Source: Branchinecta lynchi (Eukaryota; Arthropoda; Branchiopoda; Anostraca; Branchinectidae). From it: a DNA stretch of 64,000 nt. Positions 1-12,265 of the stretch are shown here, in pieces. Numbering within the stretch: the first letter of the stretch is position 1; each line of letters starts with the position of its first letter. The DNA lies in assembly GCA_023053575.1 (NCBI GenBank), contig JAKZAP010000016.1, positions 14,092,030-14,156,029 of the forward strand. Direction: 5' to 3'. The position numbers and the translations under genes were made by a program. Under the pieces are notes generated by a model. That model ran no database searches, was not told the origin of the DNA, and saw only the letters and a program-made list of their open reading frames with translations.

Positions 1-516
1 TACGTGGAAGTAAAAGGTTGCCTACATGCAGATGAGTTCCTTTTTAAGCAGAAACAGCATAGGCCTATTAAGTTTTGCGTTTCCACTAGAGTGAAGGACA
101 AAATTTGAAGGAAAAAGTTAATTAAGATTAGAAATAGTAAAGACATTAAGATACGTTTATAAATGGGCGAGTTTTCACTGAAAGGAGGAGGGAATAAAAA
201 AAGAACAGCGTATTTTGATACCTTCTTTAATATAGGAAATTGTTCTGGTCAATTCCAGTCTTTTTCTTCAAACTCAAGCAGGGACATTTTGTATTTCTCT
301 TGTATTATTTACGAAAGATTATAAATACCGTATGTGACGAGGTATGTGAGTCTTGGTGAGAGCCGGAATGTAGAACTGTAATAGGATTTCACGCAGAAAT
401 GCACCTTTGTTATCGAAATATTACACCTCTGACAAACCGCATCACGGGGGACTTAGCAGTAGCGGGTGTGAAGGTTTTACTTGACAAATGAGCAGGAAGT
501 CCGCAATTAATGACCT
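1..516. other. No gene recognised
   Basis: AT-rich sequence before the LINE fragment. It may include more upstream decayed LINE sequence, but no motif is readable. Confidence 0.5.
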
Positions 517-904
517 TTGTTCATTAGTCTCTTGAAAATGATATCTTCGAAAACCGAAAATAAATCGTTTTACGATGAGTTTGTAGAATGTTGCGTATTC
601 ATAGAACATTCGCTTGGTACGGACATAATATTATTATTGAAGATGTCCTTAAAATACGCTGTTTTAAGCTCCCCTTATTTTGAGGTGGGAATATTTTTAG
701 ATCAAATTCAATGGATGACTTGCCTAAGGGCAAATTGTTTGCCGGTAGGATTAAGAAGGAAATATTTGAATAAGGCTAGAGTGCTATGTGGTCCTTAATT
801 TTGTCCGATGTGCGATAAAATGAACGAATGTATTCTCCATTTGATGGATGAGTGTCAGAAATTTAAAGACCTGAGGAAGAAATATTTGGGGGGGGGGAAG
901 GTTT
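517..904 (+). pseudogene. LINE ORF2 C-terminal fragment, copy 1
   Basis: The frame encodes CLRANCLPVGLRRKYLNKAR, then after an in-frame TAA the cysteine-histidine motif FCPMC-x8-H-x4-C (CDKMNECILHLMDEC). The LRxxxLPxxxR plus CxxC..H..C arrangement is the usual C-terminus of several non-LTR retrotransposon clades. The 3' UTR probably runs to the AATAAAT at about 1052. Confidence 0.75.
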
Positions 905-1065
905 GAACAAATTTTGAAAAAAAAGCTTTAGTGATGTAATAATTTGGGAAGATCCCTGGTGGCCATGAGTCACATAGAATGCTTTTTGTAAATAGCTGTT
1001 GAGGTTATGGTTTTGTTTTGTTGTTTCCATGGTCCTTTGTGCTTTTACAGAAATAAATCTTGTCA

Positions 1066-1715
1066 ACCTTATTTGTATGGTGCTGCTACTTCTTTTCATC
1101 AGTTCCTTCTAAGAAAGTGCTGTAAGCGATGGAAAAATGCACATACATTCAATTCCTTCGATTAGCTACTCGCAAGTGCCCAACCCCTTTGCTCCCCACC
1201 TTGACGCGGATTGGCGACACCGGAACCCAAACCAGTGTTGCCACTTGTCGCAGAATTCTGCGAGTTGTCCCAGGTTTTCGACTACTTCAACAAAGCGATA
1301 CAGGATTTTACGACTGGTTCCTTACCACTAAATAACAACGTATTGTAAGTTGTTTTCTAGCTTAAGTATCAAATGATATTCCTGTATTAAAATAATTAGG
1401 TTCTTAAGTTCAAGTTAAGAAGGTGTGAATGTAAATATTATTTAGCTTGGGGAATTTGCTAAATATGTAAGCTGTAAATACTGTCCGTACTTTAGGGTAA
1501 TTCGTATTATTTTAAGTTTAGTTAGCATCCAGACTTCGTACAGAATACTGGAAATAAAGTTGTGTTATTAGTCTGTCCCAGTTTATATGACAGATATGCC
1601 CTCAATTGCCTTAATTCTCAGTTCGGAGCGAATAGGGTTCATGATGAATCTGTTATTCGATTTATTCTGTAAATAAATTAACATAAAGTATCAAATTAGG
1701 GCAAGGTTGAGGGTT
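1066..1715. other. No gene recognised; hAT-type end-like sequence at 1233
   Basis: CAGTGTTGCCACTTGTCGCA at about 1233 resembles a hAT terminus, but no partner end was found. The rest is AT-rich without coding signal. Confidence 0.4.
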
Positions 1716-1723
1716 CTGCTATG

Positions 1724-1902
1724 CAGAGGCGTTACTAGCCAAAATATTTTTGTGGGGGCACGAGGCATTTACCGACTGGCTGGTAATTTTTACTGACTTT
1801 TTCTGCAGAAAAAACTACTGTTTTCAACAAACAAAAATAATATTTTTGATGTTATTTGATGCCCCCCCTCCCCCCCCCCCCCCCACAGTCGTGACGCCCC
1901 TG
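1724..1902. mobile_element. Short hAT MITE, 179 bp, with 8-bp target duplication
   Basis: The ends are CAGAGGCGTTACTAGCC and GTCGTGACGCCCCTG, imperfect inverted repeats of CAGNGGCGT type. The 8 bp CTGCTATG is repeated exactly on both sides (1716-1723 and 1903-1910). The interior is non-coding with a long C-run (1871-1884). It belongs to the same family as 16919-17286. Confidence 0.9.
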
Positions 1903-1910
1903 CTGCTATG

Positions 1911-2792
1911 CACTAAAGTATGGAGTAGCACGGGGCATACCTGTAGCATTGGAAAAATTGGAAAGGCAGACATTGGAAAGGCGCTTTAAGCGCAACCTCA
2001 ACTCACCGCATAGAATAGAATATATTTACAGAAAAGCCAGATGGCAAAAAAAAAACAGCACTGATTTGCAGACGTATTTTGGAAAGATGAAATAAAAATA
2101 AGAATGACTACTGAGCCGCGGCGGTGCAAACCAACCGTGAGGAATTTCCCAAACGTTCTCACATCACCAAAAACTGTCTACTTTCCATTGACAAAAATGG
2201 AAAAAGAAATAATTTCAACTCTGATTCGAATAAAAATATAACAAGATGAAAAAAAAAATAGGAGTGATCTACTTAAGATCTGTTATGTAGGCTACACAGT
2301 TCACAGGGCGCTAACCAATCCGGGGTCTTCCAAACATTCTCACATCACCGAATTGTCTACTTTTCAATATCCTAAAAATCCAAACAATAGTGTAATTTCT
2401 CAATGACAATATCAGGTTTCTATTTTTAAAATTAATTTTTATTTTTTCTTCTTTTCGTTCTTTTGTTTTCCTATTTGATTACTTTGTTTTTATGTACAAT
2501 TGTGCACCATCAGATCATAAATCTGTTATAATAACCGAGATAATAACGCTCAATACAGCCCCCGCAAATAATAAAAGGGTTCCTTGGGATTTGCTTGTTG
2601 AGTTAGGTCACGCAAGTGTAATACTTGTCATGGGAACCGTTGACGGTGATTTTCCGAACATTACCGGGAAATATTTTGATTGATGAAAGCAATGCATGCA
2701 TCAGGGCACGGGCTAGCTGGGACGCTAGTTTTCAGTTAATTCCTGCAATGACCGAAACATTCGCCTTGAACAGTCGTACCTCTCGTCATAGG
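1911..2792. other. No gene recognised
   Basis: It contains two similar segments (ACGTTCTCACATCACCAAA at 2152 and AACATTCTCACATCACCGAA at 2333) about 180 bp apart, suggesting a decayed tandem duplication. No coding exon is supported. Confidence 0.5.
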
Positions 2793-2889
2793 CAGCGTTG
2801 CCACTCCACCAAAATAAATTTCACTACCAGAGTAGCAAAAAAGTACTACCGAACGAGAAAAAGTACTATTTAGGAAAACAAAAAAATTT

Positions 2890-2920
2890 TGCGCATGTTG
2901 CGCTTCGCGCAACATGCGCA
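2890..2920. repeat. Perfect 14-bp hairpin inside the hAT left end
   Basis: TGCGCATGTTGCGC, the 3-base loop TTC, then the exact reverse complement. It sits about 100 bp inside the left terminal inverted repeat. Perfect stems of this length in otherwise decayed DNA suggest a recent origin or a structural role. Confidence 0.85.
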
Positions 2921-3752
2921 TTGTCGATCAACTGACGCCGGATGCTGCTATGAACCATTAGCCGCGTTCGTTTTCATCGTTCGTCGTGGTCGGTACGAAG
3001 AACGTTGTTTAAATATTTTCAAATTAGTGTTTTCTTTGGCATGTTCTATAAACGTCGTTTCAGGAACGAAGTTGATAAGAAAACGGTAATAGTCGAACTG
3101 ACTTAATATTTGCAAGAACAGCTATAATAAAGTACTAAATGGATTTTAGCATAACAGGACTATTTTTTTTAAACTTGGTTTACAACTTTAATTTGTTTTG
3201 TCGAGAGTTTCGAAAATTTGCGCCTAATTACTGAACGGAGATGTTGAAACTGACTTTCCGGCTCAGTTCGTCCTTTCGGTAACGACGATTGAAACGGCAG
3301 TTCAACCGAACAAAGAAAACTCCTTATTATCGGCAGTTCAACGCCGTTGCAAAGAAAACGCTTGTAGTAGAACGACGGTTGGAACGGCGAACCGAACGAC
3401 GGAAACGAACGCAGCTATTCTACGAACGATTCTACAAAGAGGGCCGAGTTAAACCTTAGTCAGAAATTCGTTTCCGTGATGGAATCCTACTTAGGTAATT
3501 TAAACAATGGTAGATTTTAATCGTCGAGATGTTTCACAATTTTATTATAATTGAGATCATCTGGCTAGCTCAGAAAGACTAGAATTAAGGTAATCAGATC
3601 ACATATTTCAGATAAATTTGCTAGATAGCACTACATCACCAAGTAACGTATATCAAAAGAACAATTTAAAACTTGTCAATTATGTAATGTAGACACGAAG
3701 AAGAAGAGGACTGCCATAGTTTAAACCGTGTTCAGCACGAGAAACAGTTCGA

Positions 3753-6137
3753 TTAATTCTGACATTTCCACTTCTTCACAGATTTTAAAAGAGGAAGAGG
3801 TATTTCCCATTTTGCGGGGTCCAGGATATGCTGCTGTACGTGCATGCAATTCTGCAAGGTGGTAGACAGGATCCTGTTGCGACATGGTGTTTTTATCATC
3901 TTCATGACCGAAAACTGCCTTTCAGCACCAGCACTGGAGTGAGGCAAGGACATAATGATTCTTGCAAAGCTGGAAATGTTGGAGAACATTAGCTGTTCTG
4001 CGCCATCTCTGAGTTCTGAAACGAAGTTCCAGAATCTTTCAATATCTCTGAGGTCTATTCCAGCCTGTATCTCTTCTTTCGCTGTAGCAAGCTTTCTGTA
4101 CTCGCGATTCAACGCCTCTGGTTGGATGTTTGGCAGGGTTTCACTGAAACGTCGGAAAAGAGGTATGACTGACGAAACTTTTCCTTCGAGTACAACATTG
4201 GGACTGAACCACTCAAGCATTTGCAAAAGCTGATCGCTGGTATCCAAACGTGATTTTATCTGTTCCGCAAGCTTGACGTAGAAAGACAGACATGACTTCT
4301 GGACCTCTTCGAGCTGCCGAGCATCAATTTTTTTCGAAGAAGCTGACTCGAATACGAACATTTCGAATTCAGCTCCAAAGTAAATATCACCAAGCTGTAC
4401 GTAGTTCCTAGGGTTGCAAAAATCGACGAGGAAAGGGTCGTTTTGGCTGGTCGCAAGTGATTCGAGTGAGATAAAGTTCCTTGTTACTTCAAGAAGCGCT
4501 GATTTCACTTTTGTCCTCAGAAGGTGAATTCGAACCCCGGCGCTTTGAAACTCAATATTAAGGGCATTCACAATGGGAAGAATGTAACTCAAAAACAAAT
4601 AAAAAAGTTTCACTTTTACATTGGTCAATCCGAGATCAATCCGGTCAATCCGAGCCTTTCGCATTTCGATCACTGTCTTTCAGCTGGTTAAAATACGACT
4701 CCAAAGCACTCCACTGCTCGACCAATCTTTCAGTGACCTGCTCAAATGCCAACCATCTTGTTTTGCTAGGATACAGTAGCTGATGATTTGCAACTTCACA
4801 AAATTCCTGGTGCACCTTGAAATCATTCAGCCGCTTCGCACTTCCAGCAACATAACTGTAGACATCATTGCTGAAAGCAACAATGTCAGGTGGCAGCTTG
4901 TCACACGCTGCTGTTGCGCAGAGGTCTATAGAGTGGCAAATACACCCGAAAACGGCCAACCACGGTTCCTCTTCCCCAACATTACACTGGCATTATCTGA
5001 GCCAAAACCTATCAGATTAATCAACGGTATTTTCTGTTCCAAAAACACATCCAAAATCAATGTTTCGAGTCCAGCTGCTGTGGCATCTTTCACTTCTGGC
5101 ATTGCCAACAGGTCTTCTCTAACTGTACCACTTTCCGAGTCGTGATACCTGCACAAAATCACAAGAAACTTTTTTGCAGTTCTGTCGGTGCTCTCGTCCA
5201 CAATGATAGAGAACTTTGTTTTTCTCAGTACAGAACTAAGGTTTTCCACTGCATGTTTGGCTAAGACGTTGACTATCCCTGTAGTTTTGGTCCTGCCACA
5301 AGCAAGCATTTTCACTACAGAAGAATCTGGAACGAATTTCTTCAGTAAATCAGGAAGTGTGTCCATGACTGAGAACGGGAGATTATTTGCAGCCAGCCAT
5401 GCAGACAGTCTAACTTCCAGCTTTGCTGTTTGTATGCCCAGAAGCTCTTTCTCTTTGCAGCTGGAGCTAGTAGCAATCATCTTATTTTCCTGGTCCACAA
5501 TCGTTTTCAAATTGGCCATATCCAGAACTGCCTTTTTGTGTGCTGGACAACGAGCGTGTCGCACCATGTGGCTACTGCTCCCTGTAAGTTTTTTCTGGCA
5601 ATATTTACAATAAGGCTTGGTCTTATCTTTGGGGTCACGACCTATCCAGTCTTTTAACAGACTATTTGAAAGCCACTTCTCTGAAAACTTCTGACACTTC
5701 ATTTTGTTCTGTAAAATGCGACCGTCTCCATTTTTCTTTCTTTTTTCTCCTGTGTTCCTTGTATCAGGCAAGCTCTCACAGCTTCCACTGTCACTAGAGT
5801 CACTGCTATTATCTCTGGATGAAAGAGCTTCAGGTCCCTCCTCATCGCTACTCACTTCCATGGGGGGCTCATACGAGAAGGGTGATGTGACATTGCTATC
5901 AACACCACTGACACCGTACTCAACTGACGATGGGGATGGGTTCTCCTTTGTTTTCTTACCATTTCTGTCGGTAGATCTGGAGGACGGTCGAGTTCTGTTT
6001 GAAGTGCTTTGATCTGTTTTTTCACTTTGTTCAGTTATATCACAACTGGTAGATGCTGACGACGTGACTGGGTGGTTTCTGTCTTCTGGGTCCTTCCCTT
6101 TTTGCACTTTCTTGGTGAAAAAATTTCTGATGTCCAT
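3753..6137 (-). pseudogene. hAT transposase with BED finger, two frameshifts
   Basis: Three overlapping minus-strand frames form one transposase. The first, 403 codons (6137 to 4926), starts MDIRNFFTKK, a common hAT start, then a Ser/Asp-rich linker. A BED-type zinc finger follows at roughly residues 165-205 (CKYC then HMVRHARCPAH). The catalytic-core motifs SIIVDESTD and GFGSDNASVM carry two of the acidic residues. A frameshift near 4950 moves to a 104-codon middle part, and a second near 4660, within short GGATTGACC-type duplications, moves to the C-terminal 306 codons. These hold the hATC dimerisation motif (SSAGAERQFSVMK). It probably makes no active enzyme. Closest relatives are ZMYM/KIAA1586-like hAT transposases. 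Confidence 0.88.
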
Positions 6138-6384
6138 TCTGGAACAAATAGGACACTCTAAAGCCCATTTCTCACAGCACTGGCACGACTCCTTTTAACT
6201 AAGATACTCAGTTCTAACGAAGTGTCAGTGGCCCTGTCCAACTCAGATACAAGCACAGTTTCCCACACACTGCTTTCATTTATTAACTGCAATGATTAAA
6301 ATTTCCCAACCGATCATAGTTTGAACATAAAAAGTTTTGAAAAAGCTCATTTAATGAATGAAGAAAGTGAAAAAGCTCATTTAA

Positions 6385-6880
6385 CAAAACCAAAGGTTCC
6401 GATGGGATCCCAAAAACTGAATATTTTATGCAGACAATTAGGTTTTGTTCTCGCCGGATCCAGTGTTCGTCGAACTTTTGGATATTTTTACTTTTAAAAT
6501 TTAGAAACAGAGAAAGGCCAAATTACTGATCATTTAAGAAAACCAAGTTCAGACATGGATTCAGCCGTCAAGAAATGGTTTTCACCATCGTGCTCAGCAT
6601 GTCTTTCTACCCCTAAATCGAACATCTAATCCACTTCAAATAAAAACTTTTGCTTTCAACAGACTTTCCGGTTTTGTCAGGATTCCGGGCTAACTACTTG
6701 TCCGGCGAAAAAATGGTTTTCACCATCGTGTTCAACATGTCTTCTTACCCCAGAATCTACTATGACATAATCTGTTTAAAAATATTTCATTTGACCCTTA
6801 ATTTAAACCCCCTCCCCCACCTCTAAATGTAGGGCGCCAGAGCCCATATACGAACTCGACCTTAAAGGTCTGTCATTTTT
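6385..6880 (-). repeat. GGGATCCC-ended repeat fragment inside the hAT element
   Basis: It begins with the family 3' end read on the minus strand (AACCAAAGGTTCCGATGGGA at about 6388) and contains the TTTCCGGTTTTG..CGGATTCCGGGC unit twice. The copy is truncated near 6880. It shows that this family kept inserting after the hAT element arrived. Confidence 0.7.
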
Positions 6881-7154
6881 GCCATGGGGAATATCCCCAT
6901 AACAAAGCTCATATAGGCTATTTTTCTCTTTACACTTCCTTAACACTTCCACAATTCGAAAATACGGTGCAATTTCCTCATTTTAGGCACAATGATAATC
7001 TTCCTGCTACATACTCTATTTAAACGTTCAATCAAGATTCAAAAAATGAATTTTTAGATCAGTTAAAATACATCAACATGTTTTACTATATTACACCATT
7101 ACTCCATTTTAATGTATAATTTACACTGTTTAGCACTATACACTTAAAATAAAA

Positions 7155-7820
7155 AACAACAATGCAAAACTGGATGCTAAAACCACGTAGATTTTGGCAT
7201 GATACAAATAAATTACAATATCTACTTGATACGAGTAGGAAATACCAGGGTTAGAGAATATATTTGGTCAGGAATGTCCCAAGTATCCTAAAGCTGAGAC
7301 TCGTACAGGGAAAAGGTAACTGAATCAATTGAAAAGAGACAAAACAGATCAACAGAACAAAGCACTTTGAATATGGAAGTAGAACTATTCAAGCTGTAGC
7401 CTTAAAGTCAACAGCAACTGTGTAAACTGAATGCTGAAACCAAGCAGATAGCAGGATGATAAAATAACTTACAATATGTAGTTGATATATACTGTAAAAA
7501 GTTTCTCCGAGTAAGGATGCAGCATTGCTACCGGGATTAATCGTATCTCTATTGGGATAACATTAATCTGAATTAGTGATAATCTTATCTCAATAAAGAC
7601 AACATTAATCCCAGTAGCAAATACTGCAATTTTTTTGGTACAGTGTAAATAGGAAATAACAGGGTTACCTGATATGTTTGGTCAGGAATGTCCACATTAT
7701 CATAAATATGAGGTTTGTAGAGAAAACAGGTAACTGAGTCACTGGCACAAAGAATAAACAAAACAGATGAACACAAGAAAAACAGCTAGAAATATGAAAG
7801 TAGAACTGTGAAAGAAGTAG
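7155..7820. repeat. Tandem duplication (about 270-bp unit) inside the hAT element
   Basis: The segments at about 7155-7425 and 7425-7820 match imperfectly. Both carry, in order, an ACTGxATGCTGAAACCA-like stretch, GATACAAATAAATTACAATAT-like text, GGAAATAxCAGGGTT, TTTGGTCAGGAATGTCC and AAACAGATxAACA. The second unit is longer because of an inserted MITE at about 7489-7648. Confidence 0.7.
7489..7648. mobile_element. Palindromic MITE, about 160 bp, copy 1
   Basis: The ends are ACTGTAAAAAGTTTCTC on the left and TTTGGTACAGTGT on the right, with internal inverted GATTAATC and CCCAGTAGCAAATACTGCA blocks. It interrupts the second unit of a tandem duplication, and the first unit gives the empty site. 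The flanks suggest a TA-type target. A second copy lies at 27588-27757 in the opposite orientation. Confidence 0.7.
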
Positions 7821-9552
7821 CCATGCATTAAAAAAAGCACAGCCTAGTCCATTTCCTAGTTAAAAAAAATTATTCTTTTTCAGCATTTAGTGACAACCAA
7901 TTTCCAGAGTCCCAATTCTTCTCTCTACCTTACAGGAAGTTTCGAATAATTTATGACCTTTCCAGCATCACTCTTCCTTTAAAAAGAGATCCTAGGCAAA
8001 GGGGTACCTCTCTATATTTGCGGAAGTGTTTGTAATACTGTGAAAAAAAAACTGAGTTGGCAGAAACAACCCCAGAAAAACATGGTTTGTCCTTTGAAAT
8101 GGCTAGGCCACCAGACGAAATGGTAGCCTACCGGTACCTATTCTGCAGAAACAAAAAGCATGATTATATACAGTAGAGTTGTGCTTATGTGAACGTCTGC
8201 TAACCGTGAACGATCGCTGAAGAAAAAACTAAAACCCAAACCAGGCATTTTTTCCTAAAAACACTAGTAATAATCACTCACACTTTTGTCGCTTTTGAAT
8301 ATTTTGCTAATCCATCTATGAAAGTGACTCAGGTGACACCTGGTCTGCCTTTTATAATTTGAAAAGTTTGCCGCAACGAACGCACATTTGATGGAGAAGG
8401 TGGAGGTCCGAACCGTCAGCCGTCATATGCCTTCAAAAGAGGAAGGACCTTTTTAATAAATTCAAAATCAAAGAAAGTTAATTTAATTTCTGCTTCAACT
8501 TTGTGCCAGGATAACCCTGAAATAGTAGGCTGTTTGCTGATATCAAGTTTGTTATTTTTTCTTTTCCTTTTTACTTTTTATATGCAAGTAAGAAAGCCAA
8601 GGTAGTGGAACAGTTAAAAAAGTGTTCAAATAAGCATACCTCTACTGTAAGAATGCTACATCTTAATACCTTGTGTGTGTGTGACTGGGCAGTCGGCGCT
8701 AAATACCGCGGGTATCAAATAAACAAGGAATCAGGAATGTCCATTGTATACAATGTGTAAGTATATGCTTTCAGCTTTTCAAAAACCGCGGGAACTTCGT
8801 TGGGCACTTTTCAATTTTCAGAATCCCTACTGACAAATTTGAAAATCCATAAACGAGAATCCGCTTGAGAAACGCCTTCTCTTCGTCTGTCAACAGTGTC
8901 AGTGTCACATTGGACGAGAGAGTACAGTTTTTTCAGAAAAGTACTATTTCTTTCAAAATGTACTGCAAAAGTACTACTTTTTCCAAGTGTACTACCAACT
9001 CACTACTTTGAAAAAAATGTACTAAAAGTCTAAAAAGAGTACAATTGTACTACCGGTGGCAACCCTGCAGGCACTAGCTTTAGACTGAAGGTGGACTAAA
9101 ATCTAGAAGTACGAAATATTTGCGGCAGTTCCCTGGCACCATAGCCAATATATCTTCTTTGAGTGGTAAATGGAAAAGTTTGCAGAAAAAAAAAGTGTCA
9201 TTTTCTCACGGGTCCGAAAGTGCTGCCATCTATTGTTTCTACCCATTTCTGTTCGTGATTTCAGCTGAGTTTATCATTCCATTTCTTCTACTTGGAAGTG
9301 AGGAAGAGAAATGATACCAGATGGGCCTCTAAACTTTACAAGTTCTCTCACTGCTAAAGAAATTAGAGCTTATCCTTTGTTCCTTTGTAGGTGATATTAG
9401 AAAGTCGGCATGTGGCAAAAAAGTCAACTTTTGAACTAATACAGATATATATTTTTTTTTAACGGCGTTCGATAGATCTTGATGAGCTGACCAAAGTATA
9501 TGTCATCTGTTTTTTGGTACAAAAATTCTTTTATGAGATACAACAGTTCGAA

Positions 9553-10779
9553 AGCTTGGAGGGGTTGACAACTCCAGTAGTGAGGTATACACTGAAACCA
9601 AACATAGGCCGATCCCAATCGTGAGACATATAGGGTACTTGTAAGCAACAATCGGCTGTTAGACGTTAATAATCTTCGGCGATGAGTGGTTAACAAAGTT
9701 GGTAGTTGGTGTACCTATCAATCGTATTATTTCTTTCTTGTGTATTTGCTCGTGAGAACAATTTGGTACCATGTCTATCACGGGGAGATGGACTTGTAAG
9801 TAAGAATCGGTTGCTACAAGGGGCTCGTGAGGGGCTATAAACCTGTGAAAATTGGTGCGCATGTTTTGTATCTCTATAAATCAGAGGATAAGAAAGCAAG
9901 TCTCCTTGGTCTATCACAGTAACATGGAATTAGGATAAACATTTTACTTTCAAACTCCACGTCTGAGCGCTTGCGCTCTTGTTCTGTTCTTCGTCGCTAC
10001 CAGAACACTGTCTTGAACACAACCCGTTGCGCCTGTCCGACGTAGATGCTTTTGAAAATTGTGGTTCGAAACTGTCAGCCTTCTTCATTCTTGTTACCCT
10101 CAACTCTCGATTCCGTCAGCTTTTTGTCCTAATGTTTGTACTTCCGTGCCACTTCCTCTCAACTCACAGTAGCTTGGAGGGGTTGACAACTTCAGTAGTG
10201 AGGTATACACTGAAACCAAAAATAGGCCGATCCCAATCGTGAGACATATAGGGTACTTGTAAGCAACAATCGGCTGTTAGACGTTAATCATCTTCGGCGA
10301 TGAGGGGTTAACAAAGTTGGTAGTTGGTGTACCTATCAATCGTATAATTTCCTTCTTGTGTATTTGCTGGTGAGAACAATTTGGTACCATGTATATCACG
10401 GGGAGATGGACTTGTAAGTAAGAATCGGTTGCTAGAAGGGGCTCGTGAGGGGCTATAAACTTGTGAAAATTGGTGCGCATGTTTTGTATCTCTATAAATC
10501 AGAGGATAAGAAAGCATTTCTCCTTGGTCTATCACAGTAACATGGAATTAGGATAGTTTCAAACTCCACGTCTGAGCGCTTGCGCTCTTGTTCTGTTCTT
10601 CGTCGCTACCAGAACACTGTCTTGAACACAACCCGTTGCGCCTGTCCGACGTAGATGCTTTTGAAAACTGTGGTTCGAAACTGTCAGCCTTCTTCGTTCT
10701 TGTTACCCTCAACTCTCGATTCCGTCAGCTTTTTGTCCTAATGTTTGTACTTCCGTGCCACTTCCTCTCAACTCACAGT
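9553..10779. repeat. Tandem duplication, 618-bp unit, recent
   Basis: The unit at 9553-10170 (starting AGCTTGGAGGGGTTGACAAC) is followed immediately by a near-identical unit at 10171-10779. They differ by a few substitutions and by a 9-bp loss around 10553 (ACATTTTAC region missing). The two pairs of open frames in each unit are the same reading in both copies and show no known family. Confidence 0.92.
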
Positions 10780-11082
10780 AGAACACTTTACCATTTATTT
10801 TCGATTAGCACGATGTGACCTTGTCGGTGGGATAAATAATGTTGGAATTTGTAGTTCACTTAATTCCAGACGAAAGCTAAGGGTAGCTTAGCCATCGTAA
10901 ATTCATCCGTCCGTCTGTCTGATAGCACGATAACTCTCAAGAGCAATTAAGTATTTTTGTCTAAGGAAAGGGGAGGGAGATTGAGAATTAAGGTGGGGAG
11001 ATGGTAGAATATGGAATACTTTGATATGTGTATTAGTGAATTTGTTTTGTAGGAATACTAGTAGTGGAAATTAAATATTCGT

Positions 11083-11610
11083 ATTTGGGATCCCAAAACG
11101 TAAGTGGAGGGATACCTATGACATTGCAAAAGTTGTCCGGCCCAAACCGGAAAATATCTTAAAAGCAAAAGCTTTATCTGAAGTTGATTAGACGACAAAT
11201 TTAGGGGTAATAAGAGACGCTGAGTCTGTATATGATGATCATTTTTTACCTGGACATATAATTAGTCCGGAATCCGGTTCTAACCGCATTTTTTTTTTTA
11301 AGTCAAAGTTTTATTTAAAGTTGATTAGATGTTCTTTATAGGGATAAGGAGATACGCCGGTTTCGTTTCTGCATTGTCTTTTTTTGCTCGACTAGTAGTT
11401 CGCTCGGAATTCGGGCGAAACCGCAAACTTGACAGTAGTAAAGCAGGAAGTTTCTGTCAGTCTAAATATGGCTTATAGAGATATAGATAAATAGGTAGAT
11501 AGAATATCTGAACTCGGTTTTCTCTGATGATTATCCTGGCGAAGGCAAGACCCAATTGTCTGGTCAAATCTTAGATTTTTGGGATCCCATCGACACCTTT
11601 GGTCTGGAAT
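11083..11610 (+). repeat. GGGATCCC-ended repeat, short copy
   Basis: The 5' end is TTGGGATCCCAAAACGTAAG and the 3' end TTTGGGATCCCATCGACACC. There is only about one internal GGAATTCGGGC-type unit, so it is a contracted member of the family. Degraded pieces of the same family flank it at about 10865-10950 and 11710-11800. Confidence 0.8.
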
Positions 11611-11804
11611 ATGGTGTAGCGACTCTTCGGGCTAAGAGAACCTGTCAGTTTTTCTGGTTAGAGATGCTGGATTTTTCGTCGGTCGCTTATAAGAAGCTAA
11701 TTTTGGTCCTGATTCCCAGACGAAGTTGAGGAATAGCCTACATTAGAAATCATGACTTCGTTCGTCACTCCATCTGTCTATTCATATCACTATAAATAGA
11801 TGTT

Positions 11805-12265
11805 CCTTCAGCCCAAGCTGACTGCGAATCATATTTGACGGTGGAAAACAGATAAGCCAGCTACATTTTATTCGAGCTATTTTTTTATTTTCCTCTTCTT
11901 TTATAGGTCCTCCTACATTTTATTCGAGCTTATTTTTTATTTTCCTCTTCTTTTATAGGTCCTCTTCAGGCTACCTCTTCAGACGGTGGAAAACAGATAA
12001 GCCAGCTACATTTTATTCGAGCTATGTTTCGGCCCTTCTTGGCAAGGGTCCTCTTCAGGCTCAAGCCGCTCAAGCTGAAAAATAAACTTATTTTTTATTT
12101 TCCTCTTCCTTTATAGGTCCTCTTCAGGCTCAAGCCGCTCAAGCTGAAAAATAAACTTTTATTTTTCAGCTTGAGCGGCTTGAGCCTGAAGAAGACCCTT
12201 GCCAAGAAGGGCCGAAATATAGCTCGAATAAAATGTAGCTGACTTATCCGTTTTCCACCGTCAAA
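11805..12265. mobile_element. Divergent Penelope-type terminal modules, head-to-head
   Basis: A minus-strand copy (about 11985-12100) and a plus-strand copy (about 12145-12262) share GAAGGGCCGAAATATAGCTC and CTTGAGCGGCTTGAGCCTGA and form arms of about 115 bp. Local duplications (TTTTTTATTTTCCTCTTCTT recurs at about 11884, 11933 and 12092) surround them. The GGACCCTTGCCAAGAAGGGC core is shared with the main family while the flanks differ, so this is a second subfamily. Confidence 0.7.

Larger units (their letters stand above)
2793..9067 (-). mobile_element. Large hAT-like DNA transposon, degraded
   Basis: Both ends carry a 13-bp hAT-type terminal inverted repeat: CAGCGTTGCCACT at 2793 and the complement of CAGGGTTGCCACC ending at 9067. 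Just inside each end are repeated AAGTACTA motifs (2847-2870 and 8937-9050), as expected for transposase-binding subterminal repeats. The minus-strand transposase (3753-6137) lies between. No matching 8-bp target duplication was found: the flanks are GTCATAGG and CAGGCACT. The two ends may therefore come from different copies, or the left flank was rearranged. Inside are a GGGATCCC repeat, a tandem duplication and a palindromic MITE. Confidence 0.65.

Noticed and set aside
9659..10535. Paired 67-75 aa frames in both 9-10 kb units
   Set aside because: Identical because the DNA is duplicated. No conserved domain, and the diverged copy at 28.6 kb does not keep the frames.
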